Source: Paraburkholderia sartisoli (lineage in GTDB: Bacteria > Pseudomonadota > Gammaproteobacteria > Burkholderiales > Burkholderiaceae). Taken from it: a DNA stretch of 64,000 nucleotides. Position 1 is the first letter of the stretch, and the number at the start of each line of letters is the position of its first letter. Shown here piece by piece: positions 51,717 through 61,421 of this stretch. Below the pieces are notes generated by a model that searched no databases, had not been told where the DNA came from, and was given only the letters and a program-made list of their open reading frames with translations. The position numbers were made by a program, and so were the translations under genes. The stretch is taken from NCBI RefSeq assembly GCF_900107685.1, contig NZ_FNRQ01000001.1, positions 1,364,001 to 1,428,000 on the forward strand, read 5' to 3'.

Positions 51717-51986
51717 TTACTGGCTTGCGCCCGAAGCCGGAGCGGCAGCAGCAGCGTCCGAAGCAGCAGCGCCTGCATCCGACGCAGCCGTCGAAGCCGA
51801 AGCAGCAGCGTCGCTCGCAGCAGCAGCAGCGTCCGAAGCAGCGGCGCCTGCGTCCGATGCAGCAGCAGCCGGAGCCGATGCAGCAGCAGCGTCGCTAGCC
51901 GGGGCAGCTGCCTGATCGCTGCTCTTGTTGCACGCAGCCAGTGCCATAGCTGCCAGCAGGGATGCTACGAGGAGGGATTTCTTCAT
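51717..51986 (-). CDS. Small lipoprotein with Ala/Ser/Asp repeats
   Basis: An 89-residue predicted lipoprotein. The signal peptide MKKSLLVASLLAAMALAAC ends in a clear LAAC lipobox (Cys19). The mature part is almost only Ala, Ser, Asp and Gly, with six copies of an ASDA motif in which the spacing repeats (AASDAGAAASDAAA occurs twice). Such low-complexity Ala-rich lipoproteins are common in Burkholderiaceae; their role is unknown. AAGGACG lies upstream as a ribosome-binding site, and a promoter is predicted at 52028-52056. The codon use is strongly biased to GCA/GCG in the repeats. Confidence 0.78.
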   Translation of the reverse strand: MKKSLLVASLLAAMALAACNKSSDQAAAPASDAAAASAPAAAASDAGAAASDAAAAASDAAASASTAASDAGAAASDAAAAAPASGASQ

Positions 51987-52027
51987 GATCACGTCCTTTT
52001 ATGGTTAAAGGTAAGCAACAGCGCAAA

Positions 52028-52056
52028 ATATTACCGGTAATGTGCTCCAACACCAA
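52028..52056 (-). promoter_or_regulatory. Predicted promoter of the Ala/Ser/Asp lipoprotein
   Basis: On the minus strand, TTGGTG (52056-52051), 17-base spacer, TAATAT (52033-52028), about 42 bases before the lipoprotein ATG. A perfect 12-bp palindrome ATTACCGGTAAT (52030-52041) covers the -10 and part of the spacer, so it could be an operator. Confidence 0.5.
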
Positions 52057-52215
52057 CCTGGGCCGCTGGTGGAGACGCACTTCATGAGCGTGAATCTTCC
52101 CTACGGCTTGGGCGGAAATTATATGCACTTTCGTATCGACCGTCGATAAATCCGGGGTCAATACGTTGTCTTTCTCATACAAATTTTATCGGTACGGTAT
52201 TACACATAGGCGGAC

Positions 52216-53445
52216 CTAGGCAAGCTCGCCTACCTGTATCCAGCCCGCACAATACCACTCGTGTAGCAGTGCTGTCACCGACGAATCGTCAGAGAGTGTT
52301 ACAAAGCGTTTCGCACTCATGAAACGGCTGTCGGCGAGTTCAACCAGCCACTTTTTTACACCTGCAAGCCTGTTTTCTTCCCCATTCAGGAAATAAAAGC
52401 GGGCGTCATACAACAGGATCGATTTGCGATCCAGGCGGATGCCATTTTTTGATGCGCGCTCGATAAAACGCGTCTCTGTCAATGGCCGTGCGGGTGGATC
52501 GAATACGACACTCGGTTTCGGTTCGCTCAAATAGGTGCCGAGGAACGTCGAGATGTCACGCGTGTTCCAGGACACCTTCGCAAGTATCGAGCCAACCCGT
52601 TCGACGAGCGCCGCGGGGAGTTGCGCCGGATGATTCACGGCGGGTTGGTCCGGGTCGCGATAAAGCTCGCGGGCGCCGTCGCCGGTGTCGCCGCGCTCGG
52701 CCAGATGGTAGAGAAACTGGCCCGTCAGTTCCTGTGTGGACGGCGCCCGAAAGCCGATCGAGCAGGTCATGCATTCGCCTTCCGCGATGCCGTCGTGCGC
52801 GATGTGCGGCGGCAGATACAGCATGTCGCCGGGCTCCAGCACCCATTCCTCTTCAGGCTCGAAGTGCCGTAACACCTTCAACGGCAAGTCCTCGCGAAGC
52901 GACAGATCGCGCTGCGCGCCGAATCGCCAGCGACGCTTGCCATGCACCTGCAGCAGAAAGACGTCGTAGGAATCGAAATGCGCGCCGACGCCACCGCCAT
53001 CGGTTGCGTACGAGATCATCAGGTCGTCCAGACGCGCGTCCGGCACGAAGCGGAACCGGTCGAGCAGGGCCCGGGCGTAGTCGTCGTGCAGATCGACGCC
53101 CTGAACCAGCAGCGTCCACGCGCGCTGTTTGACGGGCGGCAGTTCATCGGGCGCGAACGGGCCGTGTTCGAGTTGCCACCTGTTGCGAAAGTGCGTGATC
53201 AGGCGGGATTCGACATCGTCCTGACCGGCGAGCTCGAAGAGCGCATCGCGCGCGAGTGGCGGCGCGATATCTGGAATGGCGTTGCGGATCAGCAGCGGCT
53301 TTTTCTGCCAGTAACGGCGCATGAATTGCGCTGGCGTGAGGTTGCCGAGAAGCGCTGTCGGCGTATCGGGCAGAGGCGGCTGGAAGGGCAAACGATTCCG
53401 GGCCGCAGCCGTGCCTGGCGGGTGGTCAAGGGGCCGCTTGGGCAT
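52216..53445 (-). CDS. roxA: JmjC-fold ribosomal oxygenase RoxA (50S L16 arginine hydroxylase, YcfD)
   Basis: RoxA/YcfD is a 2-oxoglutarate and Fe(II) dependent oxygenase that hydroxylates an arginine of ribosomal protein L16. The 409-residue protein has the JmjC core with the metal triad: His156 and Asp158 in GAHFDSYDVFLLQVHG, and a His in LPPHIAHDG (214 or 217). The segment GNLTPAQFMRRYWQKKPLLIR at the start and the C-terminal winged-helix region (HEWYCAGWIQVGEL) fit the family. ATG 53445 is chosen; the frame is open upstream but into the divergent slyD. Only 32 bases separate the two start codons. Confidence 0.93.
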   Translation of the reverse strand: MPKRPLDHPPGTAAARNRLPFQPPLPDTPTALLGNLTPAQFMRRYWQKKPLLIRNAIPDIAPPLARDALFELAGQDDVESRLITHFRNRWQLEHGPFAPDELPPVKQRAWTLLVQGVDLHDDYARALLDRFRFVPDARLDDLMISYATDGGGVGAHFDSYDVFLLQVHGKRRWRFGAQRDLSLREDLPLKVLRHFEPEEEWVLEPGDMLYLPPHIAHDGIAEGECMTCSIGFRAPSTQELTGQFLYHLAERGDTGDGARELYRDPDQPAVNHPAQLPAALVERVGSILAKVSWNTRDISTFLGTYLSEPKPSVVFDPPARPLTETRFIERASKNGIRLDRKSILLYDARFYFLNGEENRLAGVKKWLVELADSRFMSAKRFVTLSDDSSVTALLHEWYCAGWIQVGELA

Positions 53446-53447
53446 CG

Positions 53448-53453
53448 TATAAT
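53448..53453 (+). promoter_or_regulatory. -10 box of the slyD promoter
   Basis: Perfect TATAAT, 24 bases before the slyD ATG and only two bases from the first base of the roxA start codon. No good -35 is visible; it would lie inside the roxA coding sequence. Confidence 0.55.
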
Positions 53454-53477
53454 GTGAGTTGTATTCTGGAGAATCGA

Positions 53478-54023
53478 ATGAAAATCGCAAAGAACACCGT
53501 CGTGTCGGTCGCTTACAAGCTGTCGGATGCGCAGGGCAATCTGATTGAAGAAAGCGACGAGCCGATGGTCTATCTGCACGGCGGCTATGATGGCACGTTC
53601 CCCAAGATCGAGGAAGCGCTCGATAGCCAGGAAACGGGCTATGAAACCCAGGTTCAGCTGGAGCCGGCAGACGCGTTCGGCGAGTACGATCCCGATCTCG
53701 TGAAGATCGAGCCGCGCGAGCGTTTCCCCGAGCCGCTCGAAGTCGGCATGCAGTTCGAAGGCACGCCGGATGAAGGCGACGAAGATCTCGATTCGCTGAT
53801 CTACACCGTGACGGACGTCGCGGGAGACAAGGTCGTGCTCGACGGCAACCATCCGCTGGCCGGCATGGCGCTGCGTTTTGCACTGACGGTCAAGGAAGTG
53901 CGCGAAGCGACCGAAGACGAAATCCAGCACGAGCACGCGCACGGCGCCGACGGTCTCGAAGTCCTCGACGAGGACGATGACGAAGAAGACGACGACAGCA
54001 AATCAGGGCCCACGCTGCACTGA
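53478..54023 (+). CDS. slyD: FKBP-type peptidyl-prolyl isomerase SlyD
   Basis: SlyD is a cytoplasmic prolyl isomerase and chaperone that also helps metal insertion in hydrogenases. The 181-residue protein has the FKBP half-domain (VVSVAYKLSDAQGNLIEES, YLHGGYDGTFPKIEEAL), the IF chaperone insert (VQLEPADAFGEYDPDL through FEGTPDE) and GNHPLAGMALRFALTV. Its C-terminal tail is highly acidic (DEDDDEEDDD) with few His residues, unlike the His-rich E. coli tail. TGGAG is the ribosome-binding site. The last 21 bases overlap, on the opposite strand, the 3-prime end of the next gene. Confidence 0.95.
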   Translation: MKIAKNTVVSVAYKLSDAQGNLIEESDEPMVYLHGGYDGTFPKIEEALDSQETGYETQVQLEPADAFGEYDPDLVKIEPRERFPEPLEVGMQFEGTPDEGDEDLDSLIYTVTDVAGDKVVLDGNHPLAGMALRFALTVKEVREATEDEIQHEHAHGADGLEVLDEDDDEEDDDSKSGPTLH

Positions 54024-55292
54024 ACTGGCCGGCGTGTCGGGGAAGACGGGCGGCATGTCCGGGTTGCCCGTGGAGTTGCCCGCGCCGCTGCCCGTGTTTC
54101 CACTGCCCGTGTTACCACCGCTGCCGGGAGCCGGTATGAGCATGTCGGGCGACAGGTCGGACGCGGGCGGCAGCGACGGTATTTCCGGCATCGACGGCGC
54201 GAGATCCTCGTGCGTATTGTTCGACGGCACCGTGGGCATCATCGGCACATTCTTCGGCACGTCCCGCACGCTTACCCGGAACGGCGGCCTTCGCGCCGTA
54301 TCCGCATCGATCTCGATCCACTGATTCAACCGGTCTCGCGGCGCAAAGGCGACGCCGGTGAGATTCGTCACCTCCACGCCTTTGTCGTTGCGCAACGGTT
54401 GATCGAACTGGAATCCGGCGGGCAGGTTCTGGTCATCGTGATGAACGACGAGAACCGGGCCGCGAAAAGTCTGCGCCAGTTTGACGAGGCTGCGCTTGAG
54501 TTCCAGATAGCCGTCGCGACGACGGTTGCGCGCGAAGTGCAGCCACGCGAAGCGTTCAGGGCGCTCATAACGTTCCGGATCCGGATCGCCCTGAATGAAC
54601 ACGACGATCGCGCGCGCGTCGCGGCGCTTCGCGAATTCGGCCGCGTGTTCGAGCCAGAACGCGTTCGCCACCACACGATCTTCGAATTCGCCGTTCCGGC
54701 CGCCCGCATTCAGATAGTGGTTGTTCGGCGACGGCACGTTCAACGCGAGAAACACCGTATCTTTCACCTGCCAGCGCACGTTTTCCCGATAGGGATGAAA
54801 TCGCGACACTTCGCTTTCACGCGTGAGCGGAATCGGGTTCTGGCCCATCGACGACGCGTCGGCGAATACGGTCTGCCGCAGCCGGTCCAGCCGTTCGACC
54901 GGATCGTAGCCGCCCGCCCGCGCGGTACCGCAGTCGGCCCAGTCATGCTCGCCGGCCACGAAGATGAGCGCCGGACGCGCCGCTTCGAGCAGCATCTGGC
55001 GTCGCTCGTACAGCGCGTCGTCGCAGGCTTCTTTCGCGCCTTTCAGATTGCCGTCGTAGACGATGAACGAGACGTTGCTGTCGCGGCCAATGGTATCGAG
55101 CAGGCGCTGCGTCGGCGCCTCATCACGAGGGCTTTCGAGCGTGCTGCTGACGACCGCGAACGTGTAGCGCGAACCGGCCGTGTGCGCAGCCGCTGGCTGC
55201 GCACAGATCACGCCGCATGCCAGCGCAACGGCGAGTGCCGCGCGGATGTCGCGCGTGCATGACAGGGACCACGTAGGGTCAATGGCCCGCAT
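54003..55292 (-). CDS. Exported calcineurin-like phosphoesterase-like protein with degenerate metal motifs
   Basis: A 429-residue protein with an N-terminal signal peptide ending around QPAAA-H. The body resembles the metallophosphoesterase fold: VYDGNLKG (79-85) sits where a GDxxD motif is expected, AGEHDW (113-118) where GNHD/E is expected, and [10 protein letters not shown] later may give another His. The first DxH motif is not seen (VVSST instead), so activity is doubtful. The C-terminal 70 residues are Pro/Gly/Ser/Asn-rich with GSGNTGSG repeats and look disordered. The ATG lies inside the end of mutS (14-base overlap), so it is probably cotranscribed with mutS. Family assignment is tentative. 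Confidence 0.75.
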   Translation of the reverse strand: MRAIDPTWSLSCTRDIRAALAVALACGVICAQPAAAHTAGSRYTFAVVSSTLESPRDEAPTQRLLDTIGRDSNVSFIVYDGNLKGAKEACDDALYERRQMLLEAARPALIFVAGEHDWADCGTARAGGYDPVERLDRLRQTVFADASSMGQNPIPLTRESEVSRFHPYRENVRWQVKDTVFLALNVPSPNNHYLNAGGRNGEFEDRVVANAFWLEHAAEFAKRRDARAIVVFIQGDPDPERYERPERFAWLHFARNRRRDGYLELKRSLVKLAQTFRGPVLVVHHDDQNLPAGFQFDQPLRNDKGVEVTNLTGVAFAPRDRLNQWIEIDADTARRPPFRVSVRDVPKNVPMMPTVPSNNTHEDLAPSMPEIPSLPPASDLSPDMLIPAPGSGGNTGSGNTGSGAGNSTGNPDMPPVFPDTPASSVQRGP

Positions 55293-57963
55293 CTGGCGCG
55301 CTGGCCAGGTCTTGCAGTTCGTAGAGCAACTGCAGGGCGTCGCGCGCACTCAGTCCGTCCACGTCGACCGCACGCAGTTTTTCGATGGCCGCGTGGTGTT
55401 GCGGCACTTGCCCGGCCTCCGGTTCATCATTCGTGTCTTCCAGTTGCAGCGGTGCCGCGAAGAGATCGAGTTGCGGTGTGTCCTGTGCGACTGATTGCTG
55501 CTCGAGATGCGCAAGATGCCGGCGAGCCGCGCGGATCACGGCCGATGGCACGCCCGCCAGTTGCGCGACCTGCAAGCCGTAACTCTGGTTCGCGGGACCT
55601 TCCTCGACGGCGTGCAGGAACACGATGCCGTGCCCATGCTCGACCGCAGAAAGATGGACGTTCGCCGCCTGCGGGAATTCGGCAGGCAACTGTGTGAGTT
55701 CGAAGTAGTGCGTTGCGAACAGCGTATGGCAGCCATTGTGCGCGAGCAGATGCCGGGCGATTGCCCAGGCGAGCGCGAGGCCGTCGAAGGTCGACGTGCC
55801 GCGGCCGATCTCGTCCATCAGCACGAGGCTCTGCGGCGTCGCGTCGTTCAGGATGGCTGCGGCTTCGGTCATCTCGACCATGAACGTCGAGCGGCCGCCT
55901 GCAAGGTCGTCGGCCGCGCCGATGCGCGTGAAGATGCGGTCGATCGGGCCGAACCGCGCGCGGCGCGCCGGCACATAACTGCCGACGTACGCCAGGAGCG
56001 CGATCAGCGCTGTCTGGCGCATGAACGTCGATTTACCGCCCATGTTCGGGCCGGTGATCAGCAGCAGCTTGCGTTCGTGCGACAGCGTGCAGTCGTTCGC
56101 GATGAACTGCTCGACCTGCGCTTCCACCACCGGATGGCGCCCTTGCTCGATCTCGATGCCGGCGCTGCCGGAGAACGCCGGCGCGACCCAGTCGAGCGCG
56201 CGCGCGCGTTCCGCGAATGCGGCGAGCAGGTCGAGCTCCGCGAGCGCGGAGGCCACGCGCTGGCAATCCGCGATGAATGGCAGCAGCGCTTGCAGCAGCG
56301 CGTCATAGAGCGACTTCTCGCGCGCGAGCGCGCGTTCCTGCGCGGACAGCGCCTTGTCTTCGAACGTTTTCAGTTCCGGGGTGATGTAGCGCTCGGCGTT
56401 TTTCAGCGTCTGGCGGCGGCGGTAGTCGTCGGGCACCTTGTCCGTCTGGCCGCGCGTGACCTCGATATAGAAGCCGTGAACCTTGTTGTACTCCACACGC
56501 AGATTCGGGATGCCGGTGCGCGCGCGTTCGCGCGTTTCGAGATCGATCAGGAACTGGCCGCAGTTCTCCGAGATGTCGCGCAGTTCGTCCAGATCGGCAT
56601 CGTAGCCGCGTGCAATCACGCCGCCGTCGCGCACCATCGCAGCCGGTTCGGGCGCGATCGCGCGCGTCAGCAGTTCGACGCAATCCATGGGCGGCGCGAG
56701 CGACAGGTCGATACGCGCGAGCGAATCCGATGCGCCCGCGAGCGGCGCGATCTGCGTGCGCAGCGCGGGCAGGGCGATGAACGTGTCGCGCAGGCTCGAC
56801 AGATCGCGCGGACGCGCCGACAGCAGCGCAAGGCGGCCCGTAATGCGTTCGATATCGGAAATCTGCCGCAGTGCCGTACGCAGCGCGTCGAGACTCGCGG
56901 TTGCGGGCGCGTCGAGCAGCGCACCGATGGCCTGCTGACGGGCCTCAGCAATCGCGGCGTCGCGCGGCGGATGATGCAGCCAGTGGCGCAGCAGCCGGCT
57001 GCCCATCGTCGTGCAGCACGTGTCGAGCAGCGAACACAGCGTGGGCGACTCGGTGCCGCGCAGTGTCTCGGTCAGTTCCAGATTGCGCCGGGTTGCCGGA
57101 TCGAGACCGATATATTCCGACTCCGATTCGACTTTCAGGCTGCGGACGTGGCGCAGTTGCTGCCCTTGCGTTGCCGCCGCGTAAAGCAGCAGCGCGCCGG
57201 CCGCGCCGCAGGCGCTCGCGAGCGCCTGCGCGCCGAAGCCGTCGAGACTCGCCACGTTCAACTGGTCGCACAGACGCTGCGTGCCGGAAACCACATCGAA
57301 GTGCCATGCCGGCACGCGCGTGACAGCACCGGTGCCCGTTGTGAGCGAATCGTGGTTCGTGTCGGAGGCCGTGTCGGAGACGAGAATCTCGGCAGGGCGG
57401 ATCCGCTCCAGCGCGGCGGCGACCTGACCGGGCACCACCTCGGCGAGCCGCAACGCACCGCTCGCCAGATTCAGCCACGCGAGCCCGACCGTGGTCGCCA
57501 CACCGCGCCGGTTGTGGCCGACGCTCATCGCGAGCAGGTACACGTCGCTCTTGTCCGACAGCAGCGCTGCGTCGGTCAGCGTGCCGGGCGTGACGACGCG
57601 CATCACCTTGCGCTCGACAGGCCCTTTCGACGTGGCCGGATCGCCGATCTGTTCGCAGATCGCCACCGATTCGCCGAGCTTCACGAGCTTCGCCAGGTAC
57701 TGCTCGACGGCATGATGCGGCACGCCGGCCATCCTGATCGGGTTACCCGCGGATGCGCCGCGCTGCGTGAGCGTCAGATCGAGCAGGCGCGCGGCTTTCT
57801 CCGCGTCTTCGAAAAAGAGCTCGTAGAAGTCGCCCATCCGGTAGAACACGAGCGTGCCCGGATGTTCGCTTTTGATGCGCAGATACTGCTGCATCATCGG
57901 CGTGTGCTGTGCGACGGTTTCGTTGGGTGTTGCGATTGGAGTGCCCATCCTGATGTCGTGCAT
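55279..57963 (-). CDS. mutS: DNA mismatch repair protein MutS
   Basis: MutS recognises base mismatches and starts methyl-directed repair. The 894-residue product has the mismatch-binding N-terminal domain ([15 protein letters not shown] with the Phe-x-Glu reading motif), connector and lever domains, and the C-terminal ATPase with Walker [11 protein letters not shown] near residue 637, Walker [16 protein letters not shown] and ATHYFELT. It is slightly longer than E. coli MutS (853). Starts at 57963 and 57948 are both possible. It is downstream of lplT on the same strand, across 108 bases. Confidence 0.98.
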   Translation of the reverse strand: MHDIRMGTPIATPNETVAQHTPMMQQYLRIKSEHPGTLVFYRMGDFYELFFEDAEKAARLLDLTLTQRGASAGNPIRMAGVPHHAVEQYLAKLVKLGESVAICEQIGDPATSKGPVERKVMRVVTPGTLTDAALLSDKSDVYLLAMSVGHNRRGVATTVGLAWLNLASGALRLAEVVPGQVAAALERIRPAEILVSDTASDTNHDSLTTGTGAVTRVPAWHFDVVSGTQRLCDQLNVASLDGFGAQALASACGAAGALLLYAAATQGQQLRHVRSLKVESESEYIGLDPATRRNLELTETLRGTESPTLCSLLDTCCTTMGSRLLRHWLHHPPRDAAIAEARQQAIGALLDAPATASLDALRTALRQISDIERITGRLALLSARPRDLSSLRDTFIALPALRTQIAPLAGASDSLARIDLSLAPPMDCVELLTRAIAPEPAAMVRDGGVIARGYDADLDELRDISENCGQFLIDLETRERARTGIPNLRVEYNKVHGFYIEVTRGQTDKVPDDYRRRQTLKNAERYITPELKTFEDKALSAQERALAREKSLYDALLQALLPFIADCQRVASALAELDLLAAFAERARALDWVAPAFSGSAGIEIEQGRHPVVEAQVEQFIANDCTLSHERKLLLITGPNMGGKSTFMRQTALIALLAYVGSYVPARRARFGPIDRIFTRIGAADDLAGGRSTFMVEMTEAAAILNDATPQSLVLMDEIGRGTSTFDGLALAWAIARHLLAHNGCHTLFATHYFELTQLPAEFPQAANVHLSAVEHGHGIVFLHAVEEGPANQSYGLQVAQLAGVPSAVIRAARRHLAHLEQQSVAQDTPQLDLFAAPLQLEDTNDEPEAGQVPQHHAAIEKLRAVDVDGLSARDALQLLYELQDLASAPDAGH

Positions 57964-58071
57964 TGGTGTTCAGGGCGTGAGTTTAACCCGCCTGCGTCGC
58001 CTGTGAACCTGGCCGGATGGCCAGCGCGCCCAGGCGGGGTTTGCTCGAGGCATTACGCTTCGTTAAGCTTC

Positions 58072-59370
58072 TTACTCTTCGATCAGCGCCCGCATGTCGA
58101 CCTTGCGTGCGTTCATCAGGCTGCGCCGTCTGGCGAGCCACATCATGAACGTAATGAACGTGCCGAACACGACGATGATCCACTGCACCGGCACCCTCGC
58201 CGTCAGCATCAAGGCGTACGCGCCGAGCATCAGCAGAACGGCCAGGTTCTGGTTGAAGTTCTGCACGGCGATCGAGTGTCCCGCGCTCAGCAGCGTCGCG
58301 CCGCGATGCTGCAGGATAGCGTTCATCGGCACGATGAAAAACCCGGACAGCCCGCCCAGCAGAATCATCAGCGGATAGGCGAGCACGATATACACCGGCG
58401 CGACCAGCGGGCCGATCCTGATGCCCGTGCCCGCCGGGAAGAGCCCTTTGCTGTAGAACGCCATCGCGATCGCCACCGCGCCCGTCACGATGCCGACCGG
58501 CAGCACGCGCAGCGATCCGCGCAGCGGTATCCACGCGGCCGCGGCCGCGGCGCCCACCGCGATCCCGAGGCCGGTGACGCCCTGCATGACCGCCGCTTTC
58601 GACAGCGACAGGCCGAGGTTCACGTCAGCCCACCTGAGCACGAGCAGTTGCAGCGTGACGGCGCCGCCCCACATCAGCGTCGTGACCCAGAGCGCGATCT
58701 GCGCGACCTTGTCGCCCCATAGCACGTTGAAGCTGTTCGCGAAGTCGCCGACCAGTTTTCCCGGCTCGGCGAGGCGGTTCGGATAGCGGGCGCCGGTGTC
58801 GGGGATGGCGACGTTGATCGCCGCGGCCGCCGCGTAGGTGAGCATCACGACGAGCATCGCGAGACCGGCGGCGGTGTGGATCATCGGCAGATGCGCCCGC
58901 GCGACGAACTTCGTCGCGAGCGTGCTGATGAGTGCGCCGCCCACCATCGTGCCGACGATTGTCGAGAGCACGGTCGCCGATTCCAGCCACGCGTTCGCGG
59001 CGACGAGTTTTTCGGCGGGGAGCAGTTCGGTCAGGATGCCGTATTTGGCCGGTGAATACGCCGCGGCGCCAAAGCCGACCACGCCATACGCGATCATCGG
59101 ATGCACGCCCGCGATCATCATCAGGCAACCCGTTGCCTTCAGCGCGTTCGAGACGAACATCACGTGGCGCTTTTGCAGCGCGTCGGCGAACGCGCCGACG
59201 AAGGGCGCGAGCAGCACGTAGGAGATCGTGAAGAAGATCTGCAGCAGCGGCGTGACCCACGCCGGCGACTGGATGACGGTCAGGAGCGCGATCGCCGCGA
59301 TCAGCAACGCGTTGTCCGCCAGCGACGACACAAACTGTGCCGCAATGATCGTGTAGAAGCCTTTTTTCAT
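58072..59370 (-). CDS. lplT: Lysophospholipid transporter LplT
   Basis: LplT is a major-facilitator-superfamily flippase that returns lysophospholipids to the inner leaflet for re-acylation by Aas. The 432-residue protein has about 12 TM helices, starting MKKGFYTIIAAQFVSSLADN, with PFVGAFADALQKRHVM as the MFS loop 2-3 motif and YSPAKYGILTELLP following. No aas gene is adjacent here. ATG 59370 fits the family N-terminus; an in-frame ATG at 59424 would add 18 residues. Neither has a clear ribosome-binding site. Confidence 0.91.
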   Translation of the reverse strand: MKKGFYTIIAAQFVSSLADNALLIAAIALLTVIQSPAWVTPLLQIFFTISYVLLAPFVGAFADALQKRHVMFVSNALKATGCLMMIAGVHPMIAYGVVGFGAAAYSPAKYGILTELLPAEKLVAANAWLESATVLSTIVGTMVGGALISTLATKFVARAHLPMIHTAAGLAMLVVMLTYAAAAAINVAIPDTGARYPNRLAEPGKLVGDFANSFNVLWGDKVAQIALWVTTLMWGGAVTLQLLVLRWADVNLGLSLSKAAVMQGVTGLGIAVGAAAAAAWIPLRGSLRVLPVGIVTGAVAIAMAFYSKGLFPAGTGIRIGPLVAPVYIVLAYPLMILLGGLSGFFIVPMNAILQHRGATLLSAGHSIAVQNFNQNLAVLLMLGAYALMLTARVPVQWIIVVFGTFITFMMWLARRRSLMNARKVDMRALIEE

Positions 59371-59444
59371 GAAGCGGACCGGAGTGCGCGACAGGGCGCG
59401 TCGAGCGGGATTCGAAGCTGCCATCAAACCCGCGCCGACGCCAT

Positions 59445-59476
59445 AACAAAAAAGCGGCCGAGGCCGCTTTTTTGTT
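59445..59476. terminator. Terminator between suhB and lplT
   Basis: AACAAAAAAGCGGCC (59445-59459) and GGCCGCTTTTTTGTT (59462-59476) form a perfect 15-bp stem with a minimal GA loop. On the minus strand it ends suhB before lplT; it can work in both directions. Confidence 0.88.
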
Positions 59477-59482
59477 CGTGCA

Positions 59483-60286
59483 TCAAGCCGCTTGCTGCTT
59501 CGTGCGGCTGTACTTGCTGAGGATCGGCACCATCTGCGCGTACATCTTCGGATTGCCCGCGACGATTTCGCCAAGGTGCAGGAATTCCGAATCGCCCGTG
59601 TAGTTGCCCACGAGGCCGCCCGATTCCGTGATCAGCAGGCTGCCCGCCGCCACGTCCCATGCGTTGATGCCCTGCTCGAAGAAGCCGTCGAGGCGGCCCG
59701 CCGCGACGTTCGCCAGATCGAGCGCGGCCGCGCCCGGGCGGCGCAGGCCTGCGCATGCACTCGTCATCTCGGAGAACAGGCGGCTGTACGCATCGAGACC
59801 GTCCTTTTCGCGGAACGGAAAGCCCGTGCCGATCAGGCCGTCTGCCAGACGGTCGCGACGGCCGACGCGGATGCGGCGGTCGTTCAGGTACGCGCCACGG
59901 CCGCGCGACGCGGTGAAGAGGTCGTTGCGGGTCGGATCATAGACGACGGCCTGCGTCACGATGCCCTTGTGCGCGAGCGCGATCGACACGCAGTAATACT
60001 GGAAACCGTGGATGAAGTTCGTGGTGCCGTCGAGCGGGTCGATGATCCACTGGAATTCCGACTCGTTGTCGGACTTGCCGGATTCCTCGGCGAGGATCGC
60101 GTGATCGGGGTAGGCGGTCTTCAGCGTATCGATGATCGCGGCTTCCGACGCCTTGTCGACCTCCGTGACGAAATCGTTGTGCTGCTTCTTGCTGACCTGG
60201 ATGAGATCCAGATCGAGCGACGCGCGGTTGATGATCTGCCCGCCGCGACGAGCGGCCTTGACAGCGATGTTCAGCATGGGATGCAT
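59483..60286 (-). CDS. suhB: Inositol-1-monophosphatase SuhB
   Basis: SuhB is a Mg2+-dependent inositol monophosphatase that in E. coli also takes part in rRNA antitermination and ribosome assembly. The 267-residue product has the metal-site motifs [27 protein letters not shown] and [21 protein letters not shown] 60286 ([17 protein letters not shown]) is the family start. The stop is followed at once by the terminator at 59445-59476. It is divergent from trmJ across a 286-base gap that holds no gene. Confidence 0.95.
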   Translation of the reverse strand: MHPMLNIAVKAARRGGQIINRASLDLDLIQVSKKQHNDFVTEVDKASEAAIIDTLKTAYPDHAILAEESGKSDNESEFQWIIDPLDGTTNFIHGFQYYCVSIALAHKGIVTQAVVYDPTRNDLFTASRGRGAYLNDRRIRVGRRDRLADGLIGTGFPFREKDGLDAYSRLFSEMTSACAGLRRPGAAALDLANVAAGRLDGFFEQGINAWDVAAGSLLITESGGLVGNYTGDSEFLHLGEIVAGNPKMYAQMVPILSKYSRTKQQAA

Positions 60287-60572
60287 GAGCCGGGATCCTT
60301 GTGCCGGACAGCCGCGGCGGCAGTCCGGTAATAGCGGTAAACAACCGGAACGTTCGCGTTGAAGTGATCGAACACGCGTTCCGTCGACGGAGACGAATTG
60401 AAGAAGAGCGGGGCGCACGCCCCTGAAACGTTCAAAACGTTCAGCGACGACGCGAATTGCGTGATTTTACCCGAGTCCGGCCGCTTCCGGCAGCGGCGCG
60501 CGCCAGGACCGCCCGAAAGCCGGCTCGCACGGGGGTGGATGGCGCTACCATAGGGGTTCCCCAGTCAGTCGA

Positions 60573-61421
60573 ATGCCATCCGTGACCGAATTTCAGCACC
60601 CGTCTTCTTCCCATGATTCATCCGCTGCGCCGGCCGCGCCCGGCGACAGCGCCGGCCCCGTGCGCGGTGGCTTTACGTCGACGCGCTTCGTGCTCGTCGA
60701 GCCGAGCCATCCCGGCAACGTCGGCGCGGCGGCGCGCGCGGTCAAGACGATGGGTTTTTCGCGGCTGGTGCTCGTCGCGCCGCGCGTCGCGAACGTGCAG
60801 AGCGACCCGGAGGCGGTCGCGATGGCGAGCGGCGCCGACGACGTGCTGGCGTGCGCCCACGTCGTACCGTCGCTGGGCGACGCGCTGAACGGCGTCCAGT
60901 GGTCGATCGCGCTGACGGCGCGCGCCCGCGAATACGGCCCGCCCCAGCTCTCGCCGCGCGCCGCCGCGGCGCAGGCGCGCGGCCACGCGGCGCAGGGCGA
61001 GATCGCGCTGGTGTTCGGCAACGAGCGCACGGGCCTCTCGAACGAGGACGTCGAGCGTTGCAGCGTGCTCGCGCATATTCCGGCCAACCCCGCGTACAGC
61101 TCGCTCAATCTCGCGCAGGCGATCCAGGTGCTGTCGTACGAGTTGCGCATCGCCTATCTGGAAACCGCCGATAGCGGCGCCACGGGCAGCGTCGATCCGG
61201 ACGCGTCGCCGCGCGCGGCCAGCGACGAAATCGAGCGCATGTACGTGCATCTGGAAAACGCGTTGATCGCGCTGGACTTTCTCGATCCCGTCAATCCGAA
61301 GAAGCTGATGTCGCGCCTGCGACGGCTCTTCGCCCGTTCAGGCCTCGAGCGCGAAGAGGTCAACATCGTGCGCGGCATCGCCAAGCACATTCTGCTGAAG
61401 GTCAAGCCGTCCGGAAAGTAA
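60573..61421 (+). CDS. trmJ: tRNA (cytidine/uridine-32-2'-O)-methyltransferase TrmJ family
   Basis: TrmJ is a SPOUT-fold enzyme that methylates the ribose of residue 32 in several tRNAs. The 282-residue protein has a low-complexity N-terminus (about 35 residues), then RFVLVEPSHPGNVGAAARAVKTMGF, the knot motifs IALVFGNERTGLSNED and IPANPAYSSLNLAQAIQVLSYE, and a C-terminal helical extension (LMSRLRRLFARSGLEREEVNIVRGI). The long E. coli-like C-terminal domain supports TrmJ over TrmL. cysE follows 259 bases downstream, a pairing seen widely in proteobacteria. Confidence 0.92.
   Translation: MPSVTEFQHPSSSHDSSAAPAAPGDSAGPVRGGFTSTRFVLVEPSHPGNVGAAARAVKTMGFSRLVLVAPRVANVQSDPEAVAMASGADDVLACAHVVPSLGDALNGVQWSIALTARAREYGPPQLSPRAAAAQARGHAAQGEIALVFGNERTGLSNEDVERCSVLAHIPANPAYSSLNLAQAIQVLSYELRIAYLETADSGATGSVDPDASPRAASDEIERMYVHLENALIALDFLDPVNPKKLMSRLRRLFARSGLEREEVNIVRGIAKHILLKVKPSGK

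Noticed and set aside
51720..51900. Short repeats resembling a CRISPR or minisatellite array
   Set aside because: The repeats are in frame and encode the ASDA units of a lipoprotein; there are no unique spacers.
55495..58722. A 1075-codon open frame on the plus strand opposite mutS and lplT
   Set aside because: It is Arg/Gln/His-rich with no domain and lies antisense to two recognisable genes; such long mirror frames are expected where GC-rich codons lack stops on the other strand.
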